Counted from the first letter of the stretch, positions 1-7,966 are shown. The stretch is 64,000 nucleotides of DNA from Tropicibacter alexandrii (GCF_003667315.2 NZ_RCTZ02000020.1:1-64000), one strand, 5' to 3'. Notes: generated by a model from the letters alone, not told the origin. Numbers and translations are program-made.

Positions 1-29
1 CCCGGCTGCGCTCACGGCGCTCCAGGTGG

Positions 30-69
30 GACATTTCTGCTTTGCCAACCACGCGACATTTCAACTTGG
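30..69. repeat. 15-bp imperfect direct repeat, possible insertion-sequence end
   Basis: Two copies of a unit beginning GACATTTC lie at 30-44 and 55-69 (13 of 15 bases identical, 25-bp period). Repeated GACATTTC-type units are found near the ends of some IS21-like elements, so this could be the edge of an element lying to the left of the window. No transposase sequence is visible, so this is weak. Confidence 0.25.
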
Positions 70-161
70 TTGCAACATCGGCAAAGAGCACGCAGGTCGC
101 GATCATCGTGCCGACGGGGCGCAGGTCCTGGCCCCGATCGACACGATGCAATAGGCCCTAG

Positions 162-413
162 CTACAGCGCGCGCTCGGGGACGAACCCGGCGGACAGCGC
201 CGCGACGAGGAAGGCGTGCCGGGCGTCTTCGACCGGGCTCATGCAATCCATGGCCGCCTCGACTTTCGCCAGCGCCGTCTGTCGCTGTGCGTCCGTGACC
301 GGCCATTTCCGGCGCAACCAGTACCGGACCTTCTCGATCGTGCTGAACTGTTCGACAGCGCCATCGCGCGGTTGAAGAAGGGCGACAGGTGCGCCCCATT
401 GGATTTCCATCAT
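162..413 (-). CDS. DUF982 family small protein
   Basis: An 83-residue protein that matches the pattern of the DUF982 family common on rhizobial and rhodobacterial replicons: an early W-x-x-P/V strand, a central aromatic-rich W-P stretch (LRRKWPV) and a C-terminal helix with ARHAFLVAA and a closing AGF. DUF982 has no established function. The start is one of two adjacent ATG codons (413 or 410). A longer open frame continues upstream to 650 but its extra 79 residues are Arg/Pro-rich and look non-coding, so the short form was chosen. The Shine-Dalgarno sequence is weak (GAAAGA). It is a stand-alone gene, with no clear operon partner. Confidence 0.7.
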   Translation of the reverse strand: MMEIQWGAPVALLQPRDGAVEQFSTIEKVRYWLRRKWPVTDAQRQTALAKVEAAMDCMSPVEDARHAFLVAALSAGFVPERAL

Positions 414-570
414 GTGTCTTTGTATCTTTCGGTCTGACTCCTTGCTCCGCCGCCCCGGATCGGGCGTGCGGGCGCGCGTGACGCGGTCTGAAGGAGGGTC
501 ATTTACGTGATGCAGCGGGTGCCACGACCTTGCGGTCAGGCACGTATCCGGCTGCGATAGTCGCGCGAGA

Positions 571-735
571 TCACTCTGTTGCGTCGTCCGGCTTGGCCAC
601 GGGCGGCGTTGCAGCCTGTGGGGCCTGCGGCTGAGGTTTGAAGCTGCCAAACCTGCGGACCATAGGCCGCTTCTTGGCAGGCGTGCTCAGGAATTCTTTC
701 AGGTCCAGCTGCTTCTTCGGGACGGAATAGCCCAT
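571..735 (-). CDS. small hypothetical protein (54 aa)
   Basis: A short basic protein with a Pro/Ala/Gln-rich tail. The ATG at 735 is preceded by a strong GAGGAG six bases upstream, whereas the ATG at 741 abuts that sequence with no spacer, so 735 is preferred. No domain is recognised; the lysine- and arginine-rich centre (KKRPMVRRF) might bind nucleic acid or a membrane surface, which is only a guess. It lies downstream of the cold-shock pair with about 96 bases between. Confidence 0.5.
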   Translation of the reverse strand: MGYSVPKKQLDLKEFLSTPAKKRPMVRRFGSFKPQPQAPQAATPPVAKPDDATE

Positions 736-831
736 CGTCATCTCCTCATGTCGTTGCGGTTGCCCGCACCGGAACATCTGGAAAATGTTGTACGGGGTGG
801 ACACGTCGCGCAGCCGGTATGGCCGGCGCGT

Positions 832-1071
832 TCAGGTCTTGTCAGAGGCGTCCCGCGCTTCGCGGGCGGCCTTGAGGTCCGCCATCTTGTCGGCACGGGC
901 CTGCGCTTCTTCGTCGAGAACGCGCTTGGCGTTCGCCGACGTCTTGTCGATCTGGGTGACCGGCTCGGCGCCCCGTGCCTTCGAGGCGGAAACGCTGGGC
1001 GCCAGAGGCTTCCCACCGTTCCCTTCCCGAGCCGGAACACTTGCAAGCAAGTCTTCCAGCGTCGGCTTCAT
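832..1071 (-). CDS. small protein translationally coupled to the cold-shock gene
   Basis: A 79-residue, charged, Ala/Lys/Asp-rich protein whose C-terminal half (from about residue 45) is predicted by eye to be one long amphipathic helix rich in A, K, R and E. Its ATG overlaps the stop codon of the cold-shock gene in an ATGA junction, so the two are very probably co-translated. No family is recognised. The context suggests a partner or accessory of the cold-shock protein, but nothing in the sequence shows what it does. Confidence 0.6.
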   Translation of the reverse strand: MKPTLEDLLASVPAREGNGGKPLAPSVSASKARGAEPVTQIDKTSANAKRVLDEEAQARADKMADLKAAREARDASDKT

Positions 1072-1274
1072 GCGAGCGCCAGATTGGTGGCGGATTCGCG
1101 GCCATCACGGCCGGATTCGACGTCGAACGTCACGGCTTGACCGTCGTCGAGACGACCGATGCCAGCCCGCTCGACGGCAGATACGTGCAAGAAGACATCC
1201 TTGCTGCCCTGTTCCGGCTGAATGAAGCCGAAGCCTTTGGATGTGTTGAACCATTTCACGGTGCCATTGGCCAT
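1068..1274 (-). CDS. CspA-family cold-shock protein
   Basis: A 68-residue single cold-shock domain. It carries both RNA-binding motifs: [12 protein letters not shown] (RNP1, K-G-F-G-F-I) near residues 7-18 and VFLHVSAV (RNP2) near 28-35. Proteins of this family bind single-stranded RNA and DNA and melt mRNA secondary structure. The start at 1274 follows an AAGGAGAT ribosome site eight bases upstream. The roughly 230 bases upstream, to the next gene, would allow the long 5' leader usual for cspA-type mRNAs. It overlaps the 79-residue gene downstream by ATGA. Confidence 0.93.
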   Translation of the reverse strand: MANGTVKWFNTSKGFGFIQPEQGSKDVFLHVSAVERAGIGRLDDGQAVTFDVESGRDGRESATNLALA

Positions 1275-1502
1275 ATCCGTGATCTCCTTCTGAAATGCCA
1301 CCCGCAGGATCGCGGCAGCCCGGCAAAGTCGATCCAAGTCGATAAACCGAAACCGAATGAGCGGTGGCAGCATTACGAAGAGAAGAAACGTCAGCCATAG
1401 ACATATGGGGGTGGGCCGGGCAAAGCACAAGGGCGCGGCGCTGCGGATCGAAAAAGAATTGCGCGGCGACAGGGTGCGGCGTGGTCCCGGAGCACCGACC
1501 CG

Positions 1503-2438
1503 TCAGGGCGCGGCTGCGGGGCCGCCCTGCGCCTTGTCCGGCGCGTTGCCCGCCACGCCCGCCGACAGATCGGGGTCGCTGCGCACGTCGACGGTGACCT
1601 CGAGCCCGAGGAAGTCCGCATGCGTGCCGTGAAAGCTTCCCGTCACGGGCGAAATCTGGTGGATGTTGCGGGCAACCGCGACGGTGATCAGGTTTGCCGG
1701 ACCCACGGACCGGTTGGTCGGGTCTAAGGCGATCCACCCCGCGCCGGGCACGAACACCTCGACCCAGGCATGGGTGGCGCCCGCATCCGTCGTGCCAAGG
1801 CTGTCGCCCGTCGGGTTGTACAGGTAGCCCGAAACCAGCCGCGCCCCGAACCCCAAGGTGCGCACCGCTTCGGCATAGAGCACGGCGAAATCCCGGCAGG
1901 TGCCCCAACCTCGGGCAAGGGTCTCAAGCGGCCCCTGCGTGCCCTCCGTCTCGCGGCCCTGATAGCGAATCCGGGCGAAGATGGCGTTGCAGATGTCCTT
2001 GAGCAGGGCAAGGGTATCGGTGGGCTGTGCCGCGATCAACGGCTCCACCCAGCCGCGCAGGTGATCGAACTGGTCGAAATATTGCGGGCTCGACAGCGCG
2101 CCAAGGTCGGTCAACTCATCCGGGGCATAGGTGAACGGATAGTGCAGGGCCGAGGCCGCGATCGGAAAGACCGGCCAGACCGGTGCCGTCAGATCGACCA
2201 CCATCCGGGCCGTGATGTCGAGCTCTGCCGCGTCCGACGGGAAATACGCCGACGCGATGGCATTGCCGGACACGTCATGCGACCAGTCGAGCACGGGCGT
2301 GGGCGAGATATCGAGGCTGAACGAAACGAGGCTCAGATCGCGTGTCTCGCGCGGGCGCAGCATCAAGCGATGCCGCCCAAGGGCGATGTCGCGGCGAAAC
2401 GTGTAGCGGGTCTTGTGAACGATCGACAGGCGGGTCAT
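1503..2438 (-). CDS. transglutaminase-like cysteine protease-fold protein with N-terminal beta domain
   Basis: A 311-residue protein with a bacterial transglutaminase N-terminal region (residues 1-90, beginning with the HKTRYTF strand) followed by a transglutaminase-like core. The catalytic triad is intact: Cys in WGTCRDFA, His in THAWVEVF and Asp in ALDPTN. No signal peptide is visible, so it is probably cytoplasmic; members are thought to act as proteases or amide-forming enzymes, but substrates are mostly unknown. The start overlaps the stop of the zinc-ribbon gene (ATGA at 2435-2438), making it the last gene of a four-gene operon. A much longer open frame upstream is the shadow of the preceding genes. 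Confidence 0.88.
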   Translation of the reverse strand: MTRLSIVHKTRYTFRRDIALGRHRLMLRPRETRDLSLVSFSLDISPTPVLDWSHDVSGNAIASAYFPSDAAELDITARMVVDLTAPVWPVFPIAASALHYPFTYAPDELTDLGALSSPQYFDQFDHLRGWVEPLIAAQPTDTLALLKDICNAIFARIRYQGRETEGTQGPLETLARGWGTCRDFAVLYAEAVRTLGFGARLVSGYLYNPTGDSLGTTDAGATHAWVEVFVPGAGWIALDPTNRSVGPANLITVAVARNIHQISPVTGSFHGTHADFLGLEVTVDVRSDPDLSAGVAGNAPDKAQGGPAAAP

Positions 2439-2620
2439 GCCCCCAGCAGTCCCGCGCCGGTGCGCCACGCCGTCGTCGTCTTGCAGCGCGGGCAGACCCG
2501 CGCACCGAAGCCCGCGCTTCGGAACGTCTTGCGGCAGCACAGGCAGGCGCGATCCGCTTCGACATCCGCCTTTGCGCGCGCCGTGTCGAGGTCCTGCAAT
2601 TCGGAGGTCTGGTCGCTCAT
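2435..2620 (-). CDS. small zinc-ribbon-like protein (61 aa)
   Basis: An acidic N-terminal helix (about 25 residues) is followed by two cysteine pairs, a CLCC stretch and a CPRC knuckle about 17 residues apart, which is the spacing of a zinc ribbon or rubredoxin-like knuckle fold. It overlaps its neighbours on both sides by ATGA, between the 96-residue gene and the first transglutaminase-like gene. This tight coupling suggests it works with the transglutaminase-like proteins, perhaps as an adaptor or substrate, but the function is unknown. Confidence 0.7.
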   Translation of the reverse strand: MSDQTSELQDLDTARAKADVEADRACLCCRKTFRSAGFGARVCPRCKTTTAWRTGAGLLGA

Positions 2621-2907
2621 TCGCCGATGCCCGGTCGCGGACTGCCCGGAAACGGGCCGGGCTGATCGGCGAAGGCAAAGCCGGGCAGGACGGGCCGCGA
2701 TGTCTGGATGATCCGGCGTCGGTAAAAGCCCCGGACCTCGGCATCCGAAACACCGTCTGCCGCCATGACGAGGCGGGTCATCGGGTCGGCCAGCATCCGG
2801 TCGACATAGCTGTCGGGCTCGCCGCTGTCGGTCCTGATGCTTTCCCCGAAGTCGGGAAGGTCGAACGGGTTTTCGAACTGGAAGGTCGCTGTGATGGGAT
2901 GGGTCAT
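2617..2907 (-). CDS. hypothetical protein (96 aa) in the transglutaminase operon
   Basis: No family recognised. The N-terminus holds a D/E-rich, aromatic stretch (FQFENPFDLPDFGES), followed by a helical region containing VDRMLADPMTRLVMAADG and a basic YRRRII segment, then a Pro/Gly-rich tail. The start at 2907 has an AAGGAAAT ribosome site; the open frame upstream of it is a shadow. Its stop overlaps the zinc-ribbon gene start by ATGA. There is a gap of 83 bases to the upstream transglutaminase-like gene. The acidic, possibly flexible N-terminus would suit a protein-protein contact, which is inference only. Confidence 0.6.
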   Translation of the reverse strand: MTHPITATFQFENPFDLPDFGESIRTDSGEPDSYVDRMLADPMTRLVMAADGVSDAEVRGFYRRRIIQTSRPVLPGFAFADQPGPFPGSPRPGIGE

Positions 2908-2990
2908 GTCAATTTCCTTGATGGGTCGGCAGACACGCGGGTCGCGGTCCGCCCGACAGGCAGGTACGTGGTGTGGGGTGGCGACGGGGC

Positions 2991-3926
2991 TCAGGACCGG
3001 GCCGGGCTGCCATCTTGGCTTGCCGCTGCCGGGGGCTGCGCGCCGGTGTCCCCGGTCTGGATGCCGCGTGTCCAGACCTTGAAATCCGACAGCGTCCCCG
3101 GCCCGAACATCTGCGTCAGCGGCACATCCGCCGCATCCCGCCCCCGCGCCACGAGGATGCGACCGGTGCGGCGCTTGTTGTTGCGCGGGTCGAAGGTCCA
3201 CCACTGGCCGTCCAGAAACACCTCCATCCACGCGGCGAAATCATCGTCGGGATGGGGCAAGGGTTCGCCGATCTCGCTGATATAGCCGGTGCAATAGCGC
3301 GCCGGGATGTTCATGCAGCGGCAAAAGGCGATGGCCAGATGGGTGAAGTCGCGACAGACGCCGACGCCCCCGGCAAGGGTCTGCGACGCCGTCCGGGTCG
3401 GGTCGGCCTGCATGTAGTCAAAGGTGATGCCGTGATGCACGTAGTCGCAGATCGCCTGCACGCGCGCCCATCCGGGCGCGGTGTTCTCGAACAAGGCCCA
3501 AGCCCGCTCGGACAGCAGGTCCGTATCGCAATAGCGGCTTCCCAGCAGGAACACGATGGTTTCGAACGGCAGGTCCTGCACCGCATGCTGTTGGGCGTCC
3601 GGCTTGTACGGGTCGGGTAGCCCGGCATCGCGAAAGATCCCGTCGGTGGTCACCGTGAACTCGCCCGCAGGGGCCATCATCCGCGTACACCAGTTGCCGA
3701 ACCCGTCGCGGTAGCTTTCCAGCGGAACGCTGGGTTCGGTCACGAGGTAATCCGCCCGCTCAAGATCGCCGAAGCGCGAATAATGCACGTTCAGAAGCGC
3801 GATCATCGGGGTCGGTTGCGTCAAGGTGTGGCTGATACGGCAGCCGATATGCAGTCTCAGGCCGGATGTGCCGGTGTCGGCGGGTCTCATGCATTGGTCA
3901 TCGTCCAAGTGCGCAAACTCCATCAT
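2991..3926 (-). CDS. transglutaminase-like protein with altered active site
   Basis: A second transglutaminase-fold protein (about 311 residues), the first gene of the operon. The nucleophile is present (Cys in GVCRDFTH) and so is the Asp (TFDPRNN), but the position of the catalytic His, normally H-A-W or H-A-W/F, reads FAAWMEVF here, so the triad is broken or remodelled. The N-terminal beta region (LRLHIGCRISHTL, LLNVHYSRFG) is family-typical. The start is uncertain: adjacent ATGs at 3926 and 3923 or one at 3890 all fit, and none has a strong ribosome site. The pairing of one intact and one altered copy in a single operon suggests different roles. Confidence 0.85.
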   Translation of the reverse strand: MMEFAHLDDDQCMRPADTGTSGLRLHIGCRISHTLTQPTPMIALLNVHYSRFGDLERADYLVTEPSVPLESYRDGFGNWCTRMMAPAGEFTVTTDGIFRDAGLPDPYKPDAQQHAVQDLPFETIVFLLGSRYCDTDLLSERAWALFENTAPGWARVQAICDYVHHGITFDYMQADPTRTASQTLAGGVGVCRDFTHLAIAFCRCMNIPARYCTGYISEIGEPLPHPDDDFAAWMEVFLDGQWWTFDPRNNKRRTGRILVARGRDAADVPLTQMFGPGTLSDFKVWTRGIQTGDTGAQPPAAASQDGSPARS

Positions 3927-4078
3927 TCAAGGGAAATCCCGTTGGCCGGGCCATCCGTCACCGGACGCGCCCGACACCGCTCTGCGATGCGGTGGCAAAT
4001 TTTCAAACGACATCCACCGGCAAGCGCGCGACCGTCGCGCGAACCACGTCCGGCGGATGGGCTACGGCCAATCAATCC

Positions 4079-4093
4079 TGACTGGTCCAGTCA
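4079..4093. promoter_or_regulatory. 15-bp perfect palindrome, operator candidate
   Basis: The sequence TGACTGG-T-CCAGTCA is an exact inverted repeat with seven-base arms and a one-base centre, about 150 bases upstream of the transglutaminase operon start. Similar TGGTC/GACCA arms are known for GntR-family sites (FadR type). The regulator here is unknown. Confidence 0.35.
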
Positions 4094-4204
4094 TGGCCGT
4101 GTTCATTCATGTCATGAAAAGGGCGCCGAACGTTGCTGCGGCGCGACCTCGGCATGTCACTCCGTACCACATGTCTCGTGATGAAACAAGCTTCGACGTC
4201 GTCG

Positions 4205-4227
4205 GGCGCCCCGCATGCGGGGGCGCC
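4205..4227 (-). terminator. GC-rich hairpin at the end of the acyl-CoA operon
   Basis: GGCGCCCCGC and GCGGGGGCGCC arms around a two-base loop lie seven bases beyond the last stop codon of the operon at 4234. There is no T-run, so it may be a stabilising 3' hairpin rather than a classic intrinsic terminator. Confidence 0.45.
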
Positions 4228-4233
4228 GCCGCG

Positions 4234-5307
4234 TCACAGCTTGTCGGTCGGATGCCCCCGGCTGGCCGCAAAGGCCGCAAGGCGCGGGCGCGCCCCCTCG
4301 CCCAGTTCCGCCAGCAGCGCACCGGGGGTATGTTCGAACCGGAAGGCCAGCCGCGCGCCCGTGTCGATCGCCTCCAGCGTCGCCGTGCCCTCGGTCATCT
4401 CTTCGCAGACGGGCAGCAGGACGGAATTGACGAACCGGTCGATCAAGGCCTGCCGCGTCGCGTCGTCCAGCGGCGCGGGTGTCTCTTCGATCTGCCACGG
4501 GCTATTGTCCGCGCCCTGCATTTCCAGCCCTTTGGCAGGCGCATAGAACGGCCCCAGCGACGACAGGTTGCGCACCGCGTTCAGGTTGGTGGCCGTGCCG
4601 ATGATGTTCATCACCGCGAACGGCCCCATGGCAAGACCAAACGCCGCGCGGGCGGCGGCGTCGATCTGGCCGGTGGTGGCGATCCCCTCATCCAGCATAT
4701 GCACCGCCTCGTTGCTGTAGGGGCAAAAGAAGCGGTTCAGCGCAAACCCGTTCTGGTCCTTGCAGGCGATGACCGTCTTTTTCGTCTGCTCAAGGAAGCC
4801 TTTCGCGGCAGCCAGCACGCCGGGGCGGGTGCGCGGGCCTTCGATCAGTTCGACCACCGGATTGATCTCGGCCGGGCTGAAATAGTGCATCCCGCAGAAA
4901 CGGCTGGGATCGGTCAGCGCCTCGGCGATGTCGGCCAGCCGCAGGCAGCTGGTATTCGTCGCAAGGATCGCATCGGGGCGCACGATCATGTCCAGTTCGG
5001 CAAAGATATTCTTCTTCAGGTCGAGGTTTTCAAAGACCGCCTCGATCACCAGATCGCACTCCGCCATCGCGGTGCTGTCGGTGGCAGTGGTCAGACGCGC
5101 GGCGGCGGCATCGGCCTCATCTTGGGTGATCCGGTCCTTGGACACTTGCCGGGCGAGGTATTTCGCCTGTTTCGCCTGCGCGGCGTCCAGCACCTCGGCG
5201 CTGCGGTCGACCAGCACCACGTCGAGACCCGAACTGGTGCAGTTGATCATGATGCCCGCGCCCATGGTCCCGGCGCCGACGATGCCGACGGTTTGAATTC
5301 TGCTCAT
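4234..5307 (-). CDS. 3-hydroxyacyl-CoA dehydrogenase family protein
   Basis: A 357-residue NAD-dependent dehydrogenase expected to oxidise a 3-hydroxyacyl-CoA to the 3-oxoacyl-CoA. It has the Rossmann motif GIVGAGTMGAGI (residues 8-19) and all four catalytic positions of the family: S120 in NTS, H141 in MHYFSP, E153 and N191 in FALNRF. The C-terminal dimerisation domain is extended compared with the usual 280-310 residues. The start at 5307 sits in a TGATG overlap with the kinase gene stop; the longer open frame to 5604 is a shadow of that gene. Last gene of the acyl-CoA operon, which supplies the preceding steps. Confidence 0.92.
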   Translation of the reverse strand: MSRIQTVGIVGAGTMGAGIMINCTSSGLDVVLVDRSAEVLDAAQAKQAKYLARQVSKDRITQDEADAAAARLTTATDSTAMAECDLVIEAVFENLDLKKNIFAELDMIVRPDAILATNTSCLRLADIAEALTDPSRFCGMHYFSPAEINPVVELIEGPRTRPGVLAAAKGFLEQTKKTVIACKDQNGFALNRFFCPYSNEAVHMLDEGIATTGQIDAAARAAFGLAMGPFAVMNIIGTATNLNAVRNLSSLGPFYAPAKGLEMQGADNSPWQIEETPAPLDDATRQALIDRFVNSVLLPVCEEMTEGTATLEAIDTGARLAFRFEHTPGALLAELGEGARPRLAAFAASRGHPTDKL

Positions 5308-6311
5308 CACTGTTTGCCTTCGATCACGTCTAGCCCTCGGCGGGCGAATTTCGCCGCCATGCCTTCGGGCGGTTTTTCGACAACGGCGGTCCCGGCCCTG
5401 ACGCGGTCCGCAATGCCCACCCAGATCACCGCGAACCGGAACAGGGCAAAGGCCTTGTGGAAGGTCGTCAGCGGCGCCATGCCGGGGCTGTTGTCCATGT
5501 AGCGGGCGACGAAAGCCTCCTCGGAGGGCAGGTTCAGCGCGTCGCGGTCCAGCCCCAGCAGGCCGCCATATTCGTCGGGCGAGGTGTGCCACGCCATGCA
5601 GCAATAGCCAAGGTCAGCCAGCGGATGACCCAGCGTCGACAGTTCCCAATCGAGGATCGCGACGACGCGCGGCTCGGACGGGTGGAACAGCACGTTGCCC
5701 ATGCGGTAGTCGCCATGCGCAAGGCTGACGCGGCCATCATCCTCGGGCTGGTTGGCGATCAGCCAATCGCGCAAGCGGTCGAGTTCGGGGATCGGGTCAT
5801 GGGGGCTGTCCGCCCATTGCGTCGACCAACGCGCGATCTGCCGTTCGAAATAGTTGCCGGGTTTGCCATAGTCGCCCAGCCCCACGTCCTCGGGCCGGAC
5901 GGCGTGCATCTTGGCCATGGCATCGGCCAGACCCATCCACAGCGCGGTCCGTTCCGCCGGATCGGCCTCTGCAAGGGCGCCGTCGGGAAACACGCGCCCG
6001 TCCACCCGGTCCATCAGGTAGAACGGCGTGCCCAGCACATCCGGATCGTCGCAAAAGACCACCGGGCGCGGCACCGGCACGCCGGTGGGGTGCAGCGCCG
6101 ACAGGACCCGATATTCGCGATCCACCGCATGGGCGCCGCGCAGGATCGGGCCATTGGGTTGCTTGCGCAGCACCATGCGCCGGTCGCCATGGGTGACGAA
6201 ATAGGTCGGGTTGGACTGGCCCCCCGCGATGCGGTCGATCTGCATCGGCGCGCGGCCAAACTGCCCGGCCAAAAACCCGTCCAGCCGCGCCGCGTCGAAA
6301 TCGAGGCTCAT
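5307..6311 (-). CDS. APH-family small-molecule kinase, acyl-CoA dehydrogenase partner (LvaA/ACAD11-type)
   Basis: A 334-residue aminoglycoside-phosphotransferase-fold kinase. The ATP-site Lys (K50 in VLRKQP), E67, the catalytic loop HGDYRMGN (D201, N206) and the metal-binding DWE (D221) are present. The gene overlaps the acyl-CoA dehydrogenase gene by ATGA. Established knowledge: in mammalian ACAD10/ACAD11 this kinase domain is fused to an acyl-CoA dehydrogenase, and in Pseudomonas LvaA phosphorylates 4-hydroxyvaleryl-CoA before LvaC acts. By inference this protein phosphorylates a 4-hydroxyacyl-CoA rather than an antibiotic. The start ATG at 6311 is fixed by the overlap. Confidence 0.87.
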   Translation of the reverse strand: MSLDFDAARLDGFLAGQFGRAPMQIDRIAGGQSNPTYFVTHGDRRMVLRKQPNGPILRGAHAVDREYRVLSALHPTGVPVPRPVVFCDDPDVLGTPFYLMDRVDGRVFPDGALAEADPAERTALWMGLADAMAKMHAVRPEDVGLGDYGKPGNYFERQIARWSTQWADSPHDPIPELDRLRDWLIANQPEDDGRVSLAHGDYRMGNVLFHPSEPRVVAILDWELSTLGHPLADLGYCCMAWHTSPDEYGGLLGLDRDALNLPSEEAFVARYMDNSPGMAPLTTFHKAFALFRFAVIWVGIADRVRAGTAVVEKPPEGMAAKFARRGLDVIEGKQ

Positions 6312-7516
6312 TCCGAGACGTCCCATTTCCAGAAATCGCGGCCCTCTTTCTCGACATTGCGGTGCAGGACCATCTTGTGGACCTCGTCCGCGCCATCGAC
6401 CAGCCGCGCCTGACGGGCGTAGCGGTAGATCCATTCCAAGGGCGTGTCCTTGGAATAGCCGCGCGCGCCGTTGATCTGGATCGCCACATCCGCCGCCTTG
6501 TGCAGCACATTGGCGACATGGACCTTGGCCATCGACACCTCTTTGCGGGCATAGCCGCCGCGCTCCAGCTCCCATGCGGCTTTCATCACCAGCAGGCGGC
6601 CGATCTCGATCTGCATGGCGATGTCGCCCATCATCATCTGCACGCTTTCGCGTTTCGACAGGCGTTCGCCAAAAGCAAAGCGGTTCTGGGAATACTCGCT
6701 GGCGATCTCGACACAGCGTTTCGCCAGCCCCAGCCAGCGCATGCAATGGGTCAGCCGCGCCGGTCCAAGCCGGATCTGCGTCAGCTTCAGCCCGTCGCCT
6801 TCCTCCATCAAGAGGTTCTCGGCGGGGATTTCCATATCCTCGTAGACCACCTCGCAATGGCCGCCATGCTCCTCCGGTCCCATGATCGGGATGCGGCGCT
6901 CGATGCGGAAACCGGGGGTGTCGCGCCGATGCAGGAAGGCCGAGAGCCCCTTGCGCGGGTCGTCCGAGGTGCGGGCGATCAGGATGAAATGCTCGGCCTC
7001 CTCCGCCCCGGTGATGAACCATTTGCGACCACGGATGATATAGCGGTCATTGCGCTTTTCCGCGCGGGTCAGCATCATGCCGCCCGGATCGGAGCCGGAG
7101 CCGGGCGCCGGTTCGGTCATGACAAAGGCCGATTGCACGTCACCGCGCACGATCGGTTGCAACCACTCTTCCTTCTGCTGCGCGGTGCCGATCTTTTCCA
7201 GCACCTGCATGTTGCCATCATCCGGCGCGGCGGCGTTGAAGACACAGGGCCCAAAGATCGAGCGGTTCATTTCCTCGTAACACACCGCCATGCCCATCAG
7301 GCCCAATTCCTGCCCGCCGGTCTCCTGCTTCAGTTGCAGGCACCACAGCCCCTCGGCCTTGGCCTTGTCCCGCAGACCGGCCAACACATCCTTGCGGATG
7401 TTCTCATGCGCATCGTAATTGGCGCGGTCGGCTTCGAGCGGGAGGATCTCATCCTCGACAAAGCGCGCGATGCGGGCGCGGAAATCCTCGATGCGGGGGG
7501 AGATTTTGAAATCCAT
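6308..7516 (-). CDS. acyl-CoA dehydrogenase family protein (LvaC/ACAD11-type)
   Basis: A 402-residue flavoprotein with the full acyl-CoA dehydrogenase layout: N-terminal helical domain, middle beta domain with the FAD-contact stretch FVMTEPAPGSGSDP and KWFITGAEEA, and C-terminal helices with the GARGYSKDTPLE motif. In this operon context it probably works with the adjacent kinase: the known bacterial and mammalian homologue pairs convert phosphorylated 4-hydroxyacyl-CoA towards a 3-hydroxyacyl- or enoyl-CoA. The start at 7516 has an AAGGGA ribosome site. It is followed directly by the kinase gene. Confidence 0.92.
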   Translation of the reverse strand: MDFKISPRIEDFRARIARFVEDEILPLEADRANYDAHENIRKDVLAGLRDKAKAEGLWCLQLKQETGGQELGLMGMAVCYEEMNRSIFGPCVFNAAAPDDGNMQVLEKIGTAQQKEEWLQPIVRGDVQSAFVMTEPAPGSGSDPGGMMLTRAEKRNDRYIIRGRKWFITGAEEAEHFILIARTSDDPRKGLSAFLHRRDTPGFRIERRIPIMGPEEHGGHCEVVYEDMEIPAENLLMEEGDGLKLTQIRLGPARLTHCMRWLGLAKRCVEIASEYSQNRFAFGERLSKRESVQMMMGDIAMQIEIGRLLVMKAAWELERGGYARKEVSMAKVHVANVLHKAADVAIQINGARGYSKDTPLEWIYRYARQARLVDGADEVHKMVLHRNVEKEGRDFWKWDVSE

Positions 7517-7543
7517 GTCAGTCCCTTGAGATAGGCTTGCGGG

Positions 7544-7939
7544 TCAACCGGCATAATCCGCGTCGGTCACATGTTCGAGCCAAGTGACCGCCGACCCGTC
7601 GACGACCTCCTGAATGGCGATATGGCTCATGGCGGTGTCGGGGGCGGCCCCGTGCCAGTGCTTTTCCCCGGCGGGGAACCAGACGACATCGCCTTGGGTG
7701 ATTTCCTCGACCGGGCCGCCCTGGCGCTGGACACGGCCCCGGCCAAAGGTGACGATCAGCGTCTGCCCGGCGGGATGGGTGTGCCACGCGGTGCGCGCGC
7801 CCGGCTCAAAGGTCACATGCGCCCCGGCGGCGCGCCCGGGCGCGTCGGCCTTGAACAGGCTGTCCATGCGGACGGTGCCGGTGAACCAGTCCTCGGGGCC
7901 GACGGTGGAGGGGGTGCTGCCTGCGCGGGTGATCTTCAT
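7544..7939 (-). CDS. cupin-domain protein
   Basis: A 131-residue single cupin. The first motif ([16 protein letters not shown]) supplies two histidines and the second ([10 protein letters not shown]) a third, consistent with a divalent metal site in a beta-barrel. Relatives are annotated as carboxymuconolactone-decarboxylase-associated or mandelonitrile-lyase-like cupins. It sits inside the acyl-CoA operon between the hydratase and the dehydrogenase with 27-base gaps. The exact reaction is unknown; an isomerase, lyase or binding role towards a pathway intermediate is possible. Start at 7939 follows an AGGAG site. Confidence 0.85.
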   Translation of the reverse strand: MKITRAGSTPSTVGPEDWFTGTVRMDSLFKADAPGRAAGAHVTFEPGARTAWHTHPAGQTLIVTFGRGRVQRQGGPVEEITQGDVVWFPAGEKHWHGAAPDTAMSHIAIQEVVDGSAVTWLEHVTDADYAG

Positions 7940-7966
7940 CTTGGTGCTCCTGTGTGAGGGATGAGC

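Larger units (their letters stand above)
3927..4233. other. intergenic region between the transglutaminase operon and the acyl-CoA operon
   Basis: About 300 bases without a convincing gene; short open frames on both strands lack coding character. It should hold the promoter of the transglutaminase operon (minus strand) and the end of the acyl-CoA operon. Two structured elements are visible and listed separately: a palindrome at 4079-4093 and a GC hairpin at 4205-4227. Confidence 0.6.

Noticed and set aside
3826-5502. 558-codon open frame on the plus strand
   Set aside because: Opposite the hydroxyacyl-CoA dehydrogenase with its full catalytic set; no coding features of its own.
5307-6311. 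Aminoglycoside resistance gene
   Set aside because: The fold is that of aminoglycoside phosphotransferases, but the ATGA overlap with an acyl-CoA dehydrogenase gene and the operon context point to acyl-CoA metabolism.
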